From: Coenobita brevimanus
Lineage: Eukaryota > Arthropoda > Malacostraca > Decapoda > Coenobitidae
NCBI GenBank assembly: GCA_032717465.1
Contig: CM064713.1
Location: forward strand, 15,138,203 to 15,202,202
Length of the DNA stretch: 64,000 nt
Direction: 5' to 3'
Part shown: positions 53,890 to 62,871 of the stretch, piece after piece
Layout of the letters: each line of letters starts with the position of its first letter
Position numbering within the stretch: position 1 is the stretch's first letter
Made by a program: the position numbers and the translations under genes
The notes under the pieces: generated by a model
Database searches by the model: none
What the model was told of the DNA's origin: nothing
The model's input: the letters and a program-made list of their open reading frames with translations, nothing else

Positions 53890-54344
53890 TGTTTTGGCTG
53901 AAGTACTATCATAGGAGATGCAAGGGTGTGCAAGGGACAGCATGGTGGAATGATGAGGTGAAACGAGCTGTGGAACAAAAGAAGAAGGCATACAGTGAAT
54001 GGTTAGCGAGTAGAGGTAGGGGAGAAGATAAGAGAGAGAAGAGAGAGGTATATGTGAGCAGGAGAAGGGAGGTTAGGAAACTGGTGAAGGAGAGTAAGAA
54101 GAAAGTGGATGAAGAGTTTGGGAGGAATCTGAGTGTGAAATGGAGGGAGAGTAAGAAATTGTTTTGGAAGGAGGTAAAGAAAGTAAGGCAGTGTGAAAAG
54201 GGAAATAGTAGGGGAGTGAAAGATAGGAATAATAGATTGTTGGTGGAGAAGAGAGAGAAACTGAGGAGATGGAAGGAGCACTTTGAGGATTTGTTGAATG
54301 TAGAGAGAGAGCAGTGCGAGCATAAGTGGTTGGGGAATGGCTAG
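53889..54344 (+). pseudogene. Linker region of LINE D3
   Basis: An open segment encodes GVQGTAWWNDEVKRAVEQKKKAYSEW and RNLSVKWRESKKLFWKEVKK, between endonuclease and RT in the family. It ends at a stop at 54342-54344, caused by a one-base frame change relative to the RT frame that starts upstream of 54337. The endonuclease is missing because of 5' truncation. Confidence 0.85.
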
Positions 54345-55940
54345 GAGAAGAAGAGATGAGAGGAGGGAGGAAGAGATCAGTAGGGCAGAAGTAGTGGAAG
54401 CGATGAAGAAGATTAAGTTGGGAAAGGCCCCAGGAATTGATGGAGTGTGTGGTGCAATGCTTAGGTATGGGGGTGAGATTGTTGTGGAGTGGATATGGAA
54501 GTTGTGTAAAATGGCTTGGGAAGAGGGAAGGGTTCCAGAGGACTGGAAATCAGGTATAATTGTTTCTTTATACAAAGGAATAGGGGAGAGGGAAGTTTGT
54601 GGTAACCATAGGGGTATTTGCCTTCTTAGTGTGACTGGTAAAATATATGGTAGAATACTCATTGATAGGGTTAGGCATATGACAAAGGAGCTAGTTGGAG
54701 AAGAACAAGGGGGATTTAGGAAGGGAAAAGGGTGTGTACATCAGATATTTATTCTAAGATGTTTAGTGGAGAAGTATCTAGAGAAGGGAAGGAAAGTGTA
54801 TGCTGCCTTCATGGACTTGGAGAAAGCTTATGAGAGAATAGATAGGCAAGGTATGTGGAAGGTATTAAGAATATATGGAGTGGAGGGGAAACTGTTGAGT
54901 GCTGTGAAGAGTATGTACGAGGGAGCTACGGTTACGGTGCAAGTGGATGGTGAGCTGAGTGAGTTCTTTGATCTCAATGTGGGACTGAAACAGGGTTGTG
55001 TGATGTCTCCATGGTTGTTTAATATATACATGGATGGGGTTGTACAGGAGGTGCAAGGTAGGGCAGTGGATGTGGGGGTGGCTCTAATGCATGAGGGTGA
55101 AATTTGGAAAATTCCAGTGTTGTTGTTTGCTGATGATACAGTACTGTTGAGTGAAGATGAATGGGAGTTGCAAGGTTTGGTGAATGAATTTGGAACAGTG
55201 TGTAGGAGGAATCTGAAAGTTAATGTAAACAAAAGTAAAGTTATGGTGTTTGAGAGGAATGAAGTCACAGAGTGTGCAGTGAGGTTGGATGATGAGGATA
55301 TGGAGAATGTGAGTACATTCAAGTACTTGGGTAGTGTGATGAGTAAGGATGGAACTTTGGGGGAAGAAGTGCGTGAAAGGGTACAGCAGGGAAGGAAGGT
55401 TGTTGGTTCACTGAAAGCGGTGATGAGAAATAGGGAGGTGAGTATGGAAGTTAAGAAGTCACTGCATGATGGTACTGTGATCCCTACCCTGACGCATGGA
55501 AGCGAGGCGTGGACCTTGCAAGAGGGGAACAAGTCAAGGGTGAGAGCAGTGGAAATGAGTTACTTGAGAGGAGCATGTGGAGTGACGTGGTGGGACAGGT
55601 TGACGAATGAAGAAGTGAAGGAACGTTGTGGGGTGGATGTGGATGTGGTTGAGAAGATGAGGAGAAATACACTGAGATGGTTTGGACATGTGAAAAGAAT
55701 GAAGAATGAAAGACTAACTAAGAGGGTGTATGTAGGTGAGGTGGAGGGAGGGAGAGGGAGGGGTAGACCGAGCATGAGGTGGAGGGATGGAGTTGAGAGG
55801 TATATGAGGGAGGGGGGGTGAGATGGGGGGAGGGTAGTCAAATGGTGGGTGACAGAGCGACTTGGAGGCGTTTTGTCTGCGGCCACCCTTCGCGGGATTA
55901 GGGCGTCGGGCTATAGATAGATAGATAGATAGATAGATAG
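53890..55940 (+). mobile_element. 5'-truncated family D LINE nested in the TIR element (D3)
   Basis: It starts within the D linker region (GVQGTAWWNDEVKRAVEQKKK) and ends GGGCGTCGGGCTATAGATAGATAG with a 24-bp GATA tail (55917-55940). The protein is nearly intact: one frame change near 54340, then an open frame to 55821. It is the best preserved family D RT in the window, although truncated. Confidence 0.9.
54337..55821 (+). CDS. Open reverse transcriptase ORF of truncated LINE D3 (494 aa)
   Basis: An uninterrupted frame containing the full RT: GKAPGIDGVCGAML, EDWKSGIIVSLYKGIGE, NHRGICLLSVTGKIYGRIL, EEQGGFRKGKGCVHQIF, AFMDLEKAYERIDRQG, VGLKQGCVMSPWLF and the catalytic LFADDTVLLSEDE with FADD at residues 264-267. 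The C-terminal part has TFKYLGSVMSKDGTL, GACGVTWWDRLT, LRWFGHVKRM and GRGRPSMRWRDGVERYMREGG. The first ATG at 54337 is simply the first methionine after the frame change, not a natural start. As a 5'-truncated insertion it has no promoter or endonuclease and is unlikely to be expressed as a working element. Confidence 0.8.
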   Translation: MARRRRDERREEEISRAEVVEAMKKIKLGKAPGIDGVCGAMLRYGGEIVVEWIWKLCKMAWEEGRVPEDWKSGIIVSLYKGIGEREVCGNHRGICLLSVTGKIYGRILIDRVRHMTKELVGEEQGGFRKGKGCVHQIFILRCLVEKYLEKGRKVYAAFMDLEKAYERIDRQGMWKVLRIYGVEGKLLSAVKSMYEGATVTVQVDGELSEFFDLNVGLKQGCVMSPWLFNIYMDGVVQEVQGRAVDVGVALMHEGEIWKIPVLLFADDTVLLSEDEWELQGLVNEFGTVCRRNLKVNVNKSKVMVFERNEVTECAVRLDDEDMENVSTFKYLGSVMSKDGTLGEEVRERVQQGRKVVGSLKAVMRNREVSMEVKKSLHDGTVIPTLTHGSEAWTLQEGNKSRVRAVEMSYLRGACGVTWWDRLTNEEVKERCGVDVDVVEKMRRNTLRWFGHVKRMKNERLTKRVYVGEVEGGRGRGRPSMRWRDGVERYMREGG

Positions 55941-56232
55941 ACTATCATACGTCTGGCATGGGTGCACATACTCACTGCTTGTCTGCATGTGTGCTGCCGA
56001 CTCTACACCATTCTGTTATATTTAATTTTAATGAATTCGGTGCGGATAATAAAAAACGTATTGTGTCTATGCACAGAGGCCAAACGATCTAATTAGTTTT
56101 TATTACCTCTAGCACAAATTCCATTATCTGTGTCTCACATAACCAACACTGACGGGTTTGCGGTACAAACTTTCCTGTCCCGTCATTCCACAGCACTTCG
56201 TCGTTTTGTCATTGTGCATAGCTCTGAAGGGT
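55941..56232. other. Interior of the TIR element, right side
   Basis: Unique AT-rich sequence from the GATA tail of D3 to the right inverted repeat; no feature is recognised. ACTATCATACGTCTGGCATG just after the tail resembles AATGATAGTCTAGCAGGGG near 53660 only in part. Confidence 0.45.
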
Positions 56233-56257
56233 AACGATAGTTTTTCTTATGACTGTA

Positions 56258-56600
56258 CATATATAACAATGATTACGTGGATGTGCAGTGAATCCCTGAG
56301 TGCGAGGCCTGGGGGGGCTAGGTTTACGATGGAGAAGTTAAGAGGTAGGATGGGACAGGAGTGTACTGGTGTTGCGATAAGGAGGGGTAGATTGAGGTGG
56401 TTTGGACATGAGGAGAGGATGGGGATGATAAATGGGTGCAGAAAGTGAGAAGCGTTAACGTTAGCGGTAGGGCTGAGAGAGGCAGACCGAAAGTGACCTG
56501 GGATGAGGTAATCGAGCCCGATTTAATCGGGAGGCTGCTCGAGATTAAGCAGCATGGATTGCCGCCAGTGACCTAGACCGACGCAGGCAATCATGACGAA
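56258..56600 (+). pseudogene. LINE E, C-terminal part (displaced by TIR element)
   Basis: The frame resumes as ITMITWMCSESLSARPGG, then RRGRLRWFGHEERMG, then across a frameshift RAERGRPKVTWDEVIEPDL. The GHxERM...GRPKxTWxEV pair is the usual C-terminal block of RTE-like LINEs, and WMC...SLxxR is the segment expected directly after the part ending at 53318. The end of the element is near 56600, followed by the right direct repeat. Confidence 0.75.
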
Positions 56601-56612
56601 ATGACGAAAACA

Positions 56613-56705
56613 GGTGTAGCTAATGTTTCCAGTTAGAAAATTGTCTCCTAAACTAAGTAGAATCGTCTGCAGGAAGCAAGAAGTGGAAAAAATGCGTCAC
56701 TGGAC
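56613..56705 (+). repeat. Direct repeat flanking element E, right copy
   Basis: Diverged match of 52199-52305 in the same orientation. Confidence 0.65.
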
Positions 56706-56939
56706 TGAAAGGGCAGATGACCTGCCTACTTCCCTTGGTGGCATTGCACGATCCGAAGCACCTCTTGTCACCACATAGGTACTGAATTTACGGTGGGTCG
56801 TCACTCCAGCTGGGGCGTTCTGAACACCATACCACCAGGCGACTATCAGAGAGAGAGAGAGGGAGAGGGAGAGAGAGTGGGAGGGGGTGGTGGATGGCAT
56901 CCTCAGGGGACGGATAGGGGTGGAGAGAAAATAGGGGCG

Positions 56940-58365
56940 AAACAACTATTTCCTGATGAAAGGAGAATATTGGAGGATGACGTGCCGCCAGTGCAGGTGC
57001 ACCGAGCTCGTGCCTGCTTCTTCCTCACCACCACTTCCCTCTACCTGACGTGCCCTCTCTCAATCGAGTGGTGTTGCCACCGCATCATGCCCCAGGGACA
57101 TCATCTTCAGAGCCAGGGATACAGTCAGCCCCTCTGCGTGCATGTAAGGTGCGTAAATCTGCCGCACAACATGGGAGGTTGCTAAGGCAGTCCAGTCAGC
57201 ACAGGTGTCCCCTTCCCGAGCAGCCTACGCATGGACAGAGACGACAGACCTCAAACCGTGGACCTTCACCTTCGACAACAGTATCTCAGGTGTTTGGGGC
57301 ACAACGGGACTGACAGCGATCAGTTCAGTGCTTGATTTCTTCCTGCTGTGTTTCGACGATCAACTGATGACGACAGTTGCGACGGAGACCATCCGCATTT
57401 TTCACCAGACTACTGCAGACCAGACACAGGAAGAGACCTACAGGACACGGCATTGGACTGACGTGAAAGTGTCTATCTTGTACATGTTCATGGAACTGGC
57501 TATGTTGATGCCCTTGGTGAAGAAACATGCACTTGTCGATCACTGGGCAACCGATGTTTTGACACGGGTGGATACATTCAGCAAGCAAATGGCTCAGAAC
57601 ATGTATCAGAACATCCTACGGTTCCTTCATCTCTCTGATAGCAATACATCAGACTCAACAGACACTTTGCGCAAGACCAGGCCAGTTTTGGAGAACCTCA
57701 AAGGCACAATCAAATGCTATTCTAGGTTTTCTCAAAAGCTTGATTGACAAGATGATGATGTTGTTCGGGGACAGTATTTCTTTTAGGCAGTACATCCCAT
57801 CGAAACGTCAACACTTTGGCATCAAGGTATTTATCCTGTGTGACTGTGATACGGGTGTTGTTCTAGATATGATAATATACACTGGGGCAACAACGGATAT
57901 CTCCAATAATGATTGTCATGGAACTTTTGGCATAGCCGTGGAGAAAATGATGGAAGATTATGTGGGCAGAGGACACATACGCTACGCAGATAATTGGTAC
58001 ACCTCTCCAGTGTTAGCAATGCACCTGCTTTCAAGAGGATTGGCTCGTGTGGCACAGTCAGCTCGAACCGATATGGCACGCCATGCTTCAGGGCAGAGCA
58101 AGAGAGAGGAACAGTTCAGTTGCACTGTAGCACTGATCTCCTTACCCTGTGATGGAAAGAGAAGCATGATGTGCACATGCTATTAACTGTGCATATAGGT
58201 GTTCTCATCAAGATCGTGAGACCGGTGAGCATAGTCGAAAGCCAAATGCAATCACAGACTACAATCGTACCATGACCTTGGATGATAAAAGCGACATGCA
58301 GATTGGTAGTGTGGAGTGCATTAGTCGTTCTGTCAGTGGTACAAGAAACTCTTTTTCCACTTCGA
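56940..58365 (+). mobile_element. piggyBac element remnant
   Basis: The extent is that of the transposase remnant. I found no TTAA-flanked terminal inverted repeats on either side. Proline-rich acidic sequence near 56960-57000 (EDDVPPVQ) could be the transposase N-terminus. Confidence 0.65.
56950..58365 (+). pseudogene. piggyBac transposase (PGBD4-like), frameshifted and 3' truncated
   Basis: The N-terminal part at 57205-57747 includes WTFTFDNSISGVWGTTGL, VLDFFLLCFDDQLM and DVLTRVDTFSKQMAQNMYQNILRFLHLSD. A one-base frame change near 57740 moves the reading to 57740-58186: LIDKMMMLFGDSISFRQYIPS with the first catalytic Asp, GIKVFILCDCDTGVVLDM, YTGATT and RYADNWYTSPVLAMHLLSRG with the second Asp in DNWYTS. 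A second frame change near 58180 leads to KPNAITDYNRTMTLDDKSDM, holding the third Asp. The gene stops where repeat block A begins (about 58363), so the C-terminal cysteine-rich domain and right terminal repeats are missing. Confidence 0.85.
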
Positions 58366-58501
58366 CGTTCCTTCATTTTAATAACTGTTGATCCACGGTG
58401 ACAGGCAATCTTTCCACTTCGATTACGTATCATTTTCGGTTATTGCTGGTAACTTCAAACGCTTATATTTTCTTCGGAATAATGTAAAGTAATGAAGGAA
58501 G

Positions 58502-58506
<5 letters not shown>
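58363..58506 (+). repeat. Repeat block A, copy 2
   Basis: Matches 36024-36172 throughout and likewise runs into (TA)n. It truncates the piggyBac gene. Confidence 0.85.

Positions 58507-58546
<40 letters not shown>
58507..58546. repeat. (TA)n microsatellite
   Basis: TA tract between block A and R3 copy 2. Confidence 0.95.
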
Positions 58547-59060
58547 GTGGTAGGTGGGGGCGCTCACCATCCACTCACTCCAGGTAGTGCTGCTCTCGGG
58601 TGTCTGCCTTTTCCTCTCCTCCATCCTTCTTTCCTTTCATCCTCTTGTCTTTCTTTCCTTCATTCTTTCCTATTCCTTCTGCCTACGGGTGACTAAAGAC
58701 TCCCTCTTCTGTCTTTCTTTCCTTCATTCTTTCCTCTTCCCTTCTGCCTGTGAGTGACTCTACACTGTGTGACAAGCCAAATGGTTTCCTATACACCAGG
58801 AAGCCATTTTCTACGCTGGGTAGTAACCATATAAACAAATTTTGGCGTCTGGTGGTTTAGTGGGTAATTATTGCTCTCCAATCGGATTGAGACGGTGAAG
58901 GTTTATATCCAAGGGATGATTGGGGTTGATTGCCCATGTAATGCCACTCAGGGATGATTGAGGCTGTCACTCTCATCTTAAATGTTGGGACCAGCTGCCT
59001 AGCCCCGGGCTCCTACGCCTCTCATGGGGCAATGTAGGATTGGATGATGGATGGATGATA
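58547..59060 (+). mobile_element. tRNA-like SINE R3, copy 2
   Basis: The start GTGGTAGGTGGGGGCGCTCA and the block TGTGTGACAAGCCAAATGG are shared with copies 1 and 3. The A-box-like TGGTTTAGTGG is near 58852, followed by GGTTTATATCC near 58896. The end is GGATTGGATGATGGATGGATG, running into a (TATC)n tract at 59062-59085. Confidence 0.78.
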
Positions 59061-59084
59061 TATCTATCTATCTATCTATCTATA

Positions 59085-59245
59085 AATTTCTAACCCCTCC
59101 AGTTCAGAATCAGCACAGCTAAACTGAATAAAACCATATCCTTTTATCAAAGAGACACTAAAGAGTACGTCACTGGACTGACTAAAGTGTTAGCTGGAAC
59201 TCTGAGGGGGAGGGTGGGGAGGTGATAGGAAGATAAAACAAAAAA
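59085..59245 (+). repeat. Repeat block B, copy 2
   Basis: It matches 38102-38260 (CTAACCCCTCCAGTTCAGA, GAGTACGTCACTGGAC, GGAACTCTGAGGGGGAGGGT). The order A-(TA)n-R3-simple repeat-B is the same as at 36024-38260. Confidence 0.85.
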
Positions 59246-59409
59246 TAATAAAATTATGTCACTATAGACACCAGATATGAGAACTGGGCATAAAGGACCT
59301 GGACCTGGAGCGATGGCACCTTCGTCGTGAGCCTACCCGCCAGAGGCTGTCGAAGCGGAGGAGGAGGACTCCATGGGGGCCAAACCACCGTAAACCCCCC
59401 TGGCCCCTC

Positions 59410-59871
59410 ATGGGGCCCGAGAACCTGGGAGTGGCTTCGGTCGCTCTTGCAAATACCACTTTTCGCAACACAACACACAGAAAAACTCTGTTTTTTCTAC
59501 ACCGAGAAATGACTTTCTGGCGGTCATTTCTCAAAAGATTTCTTCTAGCCAGTGACATCGAGAGCAATCCAGGACCCACCAAGAAATACATATGTCCAAC
59601 ATGCTCAAAACACATCAGTTCGAGGCGACAGACAAAGGGTTCAGTTCAGTACACTTCCTGCGAGAAGTGGACTCATTTCACCTGCACAACACTTGCATCC
59701 AGAGAACAATGCACAAACACCTGGACCTGCTCCTTATGCTCCTTCCTCCCTCTCTCTAACCCCCCCCTTTACCAACCCCTCTCTCACTCCCTCCACACCT
59801 CCTCAGCCAAACCCACCGATCTTTCCCTCACCATCCAATCCCCTAACGCCTCCCATTCCACCCCAGTCTAA
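59410..59871 (+). CDS. N-terminal region of LINE F: 2A-like motif and zinc finger
   Basis: An open frame of 153 residues. Residues 34-56 read MTFWRSFLKRFLLAS then DIESNPGP (DNA 59554-59577). This matches the 2A consensus D(V/I)ExNPGP, at which ribosomes skip a peptide bond between the last Gly and Pro. A PHD/RING-like finger follows: KYICPTCSKHIS, VQYTSCEKWTHFTC and WTCSLCSF. A Ser/Pro/Thr-rich linker comes next, with a frame change near 59760-59870 into 59552-59965. 2A-like sequences at LINE N-termini are known from trypanosome and several invertebrate elements. Either ATG (residue 1 or 34) could be the start. The downstream element is broken, so this is a relic of a coding region. Confidence 0.7.
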   Translation: MGPENLGVASVALANTTFRNTTHRKTLFFLHREMTFWRSFLKRFLLASDIESNPGPTKKYICPTCSKHISSRRQTKGSVQYTSCEKWTHFTCTTLASREQCTNTWTCSLCSFLPLSNPPLYQPLSHSLHTSSAKPTDLSLTIQSPNASHSTPV

Positions 59872-59964
59872 TCCACCTCAACCCTTATCTCTGTCACAAC
59901 CTTTTCCTGCCCCTTCTTCTCCACCCACACCCCCACCTCCCCCCCTTGTTGCAGCTCCCAACTG

Positions 59965-61795
59965 ACATCGTACACACAACATTAACATTCTTCAAATAAG
60001 CATAGACGGCATAAACACCAAAAAACAAGAAATCAAAATTTATCAAACGACAAAACATACACATTACCATCTTATGTGAAACAAAACTATGCAGAACACA
60101 AAAAACACATACATTTCAAAATTTCAACACCATCAAACAAGACCGGGCCGACGGCGGCGGCGCGGCGGTGGACTTATCACCCTTGTACACCAATCCATCA
60201 ACTTTTCAGATTTCAGTGCACACACAAAATCACTTCTCGCCCCACATGACACCACAACAGAAATACAATGAATTAAAATACGCGTTGGCACAAATCACAC
60301 AACAATTGCCAATACGTACATTCACTCCCCAGTCATCCCCCACAGTACCATACGATTATTCTCCTGAAATACACCACATCACTAACATACCCAACATCAT
60401 CCTGAATGGTGATTTCAAGGCCACGGCGTTGGCCTGGGATGTCAACAACCCTGACACTGACAAAGGGCTGGTACTACAATCCCAAACAGATAATGTTTTC
60501 ACCCTCAACACTCTCCATTAAACATACCCACATCCCACACCAATCCATCTTCCTCCCATCATCCCCAGATATCACTTTTTGCTCCCCAAACCTTGCCCCC
60601 GTAACATCATGGAGAGTGGTAAAAACCCTTGGCTCTGACCACATCCCGATCATCATCACTACCAAAACCAGAATCACCCCAGCTGGCCACAGACACACAT
60701 ACATTAATTATAAGAGAGCCAACTGGGAGGCCTTAACAACTGAAACAGAAGAACACTTTGAAACATTAAGTAGTACACCAATCACAAACATCAACATCGC
60801 TGTGCACACTTTCAATACAATTATTCAAAACACAGACAAAAGAGACATTCCCTAGAGGCAACAGAAAGCGACACAATCCCAACTTCACACACGAAATTCA
60901 AGGTCTCATCAGTCAACGCGACGCATTGAAACACTCCCCAACACCCCATGCACAAGACACCATAAAACAAATATACAACAAATACAAGCACTGAACACTC
61001 AGATAAGCAATAAAATATCAGAGCAGCAAACACTAAACTGGAATAATTATCTCCAAACACTTGACCACAAAACAAACACCAGTAAACTCTACAAAACACT
61101 AAAGAGCATCACACTTTCCAACAGCAACACTACACAATCACACGCAGCCATAACAACAACAGACACCATACCGTCAAACAAACAAAAACCAAACACTCTC
61201 ATCAATCACTTTTCACACGTCAGTCATCTAAACCCCCATCGCGACGACCGACGTGTCGTCCGATGCAAGAAACAGTTCCCCACAGACCCAGACTTTGCAT
61301 CCTTCACTTACAACCAGACGAAGCACATCATTAGCAACCTTAAGCACTCATCTGCCTGTGGCCCAGACAACATAAGCAACAGACACCTTAATCGTCTTGG
61401 ACCACAAGGCATACAAGCACTCACCAACATGTCGAACTACAGCTATTCACACAACATAATATCCAACATCTGGAAGCATAGTACTATCATCACTGTCCCC
61501 AGACCCAGGAAAGACACCACATTGCCTTCCTCACGCGGCCCCATCACACTCCTCGGCACCCGCTTAGAAGTCACTGAACAATTAATATTGCAGTTAGGAA
61601 CACCTCACATCCCCCTAGTCTCATCACAACATGGTTTTAGGCCACAACACGGCACAAACACTTTTTTTACAGACCTTACACAAAGAGTTTTTGATGGCAT
61701 TAATTCAGTTAGGCCACCACTCAGAACACTGCTTGTCACACTAGACATTAGCAGAGCTTTTGATGCCATACCCCGCCATAACTTCACAAACAATA
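59965..61795 (+). pseudogene. Endonuclease and partial RT of LINE F (broken)
   Basis: Endonuclease pieces: ILCETKLCRTQ (about 60074), FQNFNTIKQDRADG and GGGLITLVHQSINFSDFS (about 60100-60210), YSPEIHHITNIPNIILNGDF (about 60360, the GDFN-type motif with K for N) and SSPDITFCSPNLAPVTSWRV...LGSDHIPIII (60560-60655). RT pieces: FTYNQTKHIISNLKHSSACGPDNIS (about 61305), LVSSQHGFRPQHGTNTFFTDL and TLDISRAFDAIPRHNF (about 61740). The RT ends there, before the SGVPQG and YADD boxes. Stops and frameshifts occur throughout. Confidence 0.82.
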
Positions 61796-61840
61796 TATAT
61801 ATATATATATATAATCATCATCATCATCATCATCATCATC
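61796..61840. repeat. (TA)n then (ATC)n
   Basis: A short TA tract (61796-61813) followed by ATCATC repeats. The ATC part is the complement of a SINE1 GATGAT tail. Confidence 0.85.
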
Positions 61841-62181
61841 AGCCGTTTGAGTATCCACTGCAGGACCGGCCTATCCCAACCGAAGTCGGGAAGATACAGC
61901 CAATGTGTCTCTACCAAGTGGCTTAGGCTGTCTGGTAGAGATTGTATGTAGGGTGAGAAGTGCTTGTAAGTGTAATTGCAGTGTTGGAATGGCTTTGGAT
62001 GTGTGTGTAGTCTGTGAACCAAGTGTAATCGGCCCGCGCAAGCCGAGTGGGTGCAAGCATACTTTACACTAAGCGACACTGGTTCAACCACAGCACCCCT
62101 TGTGTCCGCCAATGCAGTATGTGGCAGGGTGAACACTCCCAGGGTTTATTACCCTGGCGGGGCACGAACCCTGGTCCACCC
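61841..62181 (-). mobile_element. tRNA-derived SINE1, copy 2 (head truncated)
   Basis: On the minus strand it runs from CGGGTGGACCAGGGTTCGTG (B-box retained) through the same body as copy 1 to GGATACTCAAACGGCTGATG and a GATGAT tail. The A-box half of the head is missing, replaced by the adjoining (TA)n tract. Confidence 0.82.

Positions 62182-62274
<93 letters not shown>
62182..62274. repeat. (TA)n microsatellite
   Basis: About 92 bases of TA between SINE1 copy 2 and R3 copy 3. Confidence 0.95.
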
Positions 62275-62279
<5 letters not shown>

Positions 62280-62783
62280 GGTAGGTGGAGGCCCTCACCA
62301 TCCACTCACTCATTGTAGTGCTGCTCTCGTGTGTCTGCCCTGTCCTCTCCTCCATCCATCCCTTTCCTTCCATCTTCTTCTATCTTTCTTTCCTTCATTC
62401 TTTCCTCGTCCTTCTGCCTACGGGTGACTTTACACTCCCTCTTCTGTCTTTCATTCCTTCATTCTTTCCTCTTTCTTCTGCCTATGGGTGACTCTACACT
62501 GTGTGACAAGCCAAATGGTTTCCTGTACACCAGAAAACTATTTACTACGCTGGGTGGTAACCATATAACCAAATTTTGACGCCTGGTGGTTTAGTGGGTA
62601 ATTATTGTGCTCCAATCGGATTGAGCCGGTGAAGGTTTATAACCAAGGGGTGGTTGGGGTTTATTGCTCACGTAATGCCACTCAGGGATAAGTGAGGTTG
62701 GTCACTCTCATCTTAAATGTCAGGACTAACTGCCTAGCCCCGGGCTCCTACGTTCCTCATGGGGCAACACAGGATTGTATGAT

Positions 62784-62785
<2 letters not shown>
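62275..62785 (+). mobile_element. tRNA-like SINE R3, copy 3
   Basis: It starts TTTGTGGTAGGTGGAGGCCC and contains TGTGTGACAAGCCAAATGG, GGTGGTAACCATATAACC, the A-box-like TGGTTTAGTGG (about 62587) and GGTTTATAACC. It ends GGGGCAACACAGGATTGTATGATGGA and enters (TA)n. Blocks A and B are absent here. Confidence 0.8.
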
Positions 62786-62843
<58 letters not shown>

Positions 62844-62871
62844 GTAATCATTAGTGTGTGTGTGTGTGTGT
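62786..62871. repeat. (TA)n, then (GT)n
   Basis: TA tract at 62786-62842 and GT tract at 62854-62871. Confidence 0.95.

Larger units (their letters stand above)
53321..56255. mobile_element. Tc1/mariner-like non-autonomous TIR element inserted in LINE E
   Basis: Terminal inverted repeats of 23-26 bp lie at 53321-53343 (starting CAATCATAAGAAAAACTATC) and 56233-56255 (ending GTTTTTCTTATGACTG). They match except for one position, and TA flanks both. The insertion length plus one TA is 2937 bp, a multiple of three, and the LINE E frame resumes exactly on the other side. No transposase is seen. The interior is AT-rich sequence plus a nested family D LINE (53890-55940); without it the element would be roughly 0.9 kb. 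Confidence 0.8.
59290..61795 (+). mobile_element. LINE F (I/jockey group) with 2A-like motif, 3' truncated
   Basis: It carries an N-terminal zinc-finger protein, endonuclease and the first part of the RT. It is cut off at 61795 in a (TA)n tract followed by an ATC repeat and SINE1, so the catalytic RT box and 3' end are missing. The 5' leader seems to start near 59290 (GGCATAAAGGACCTGGACCT). Confidence 0.8.
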
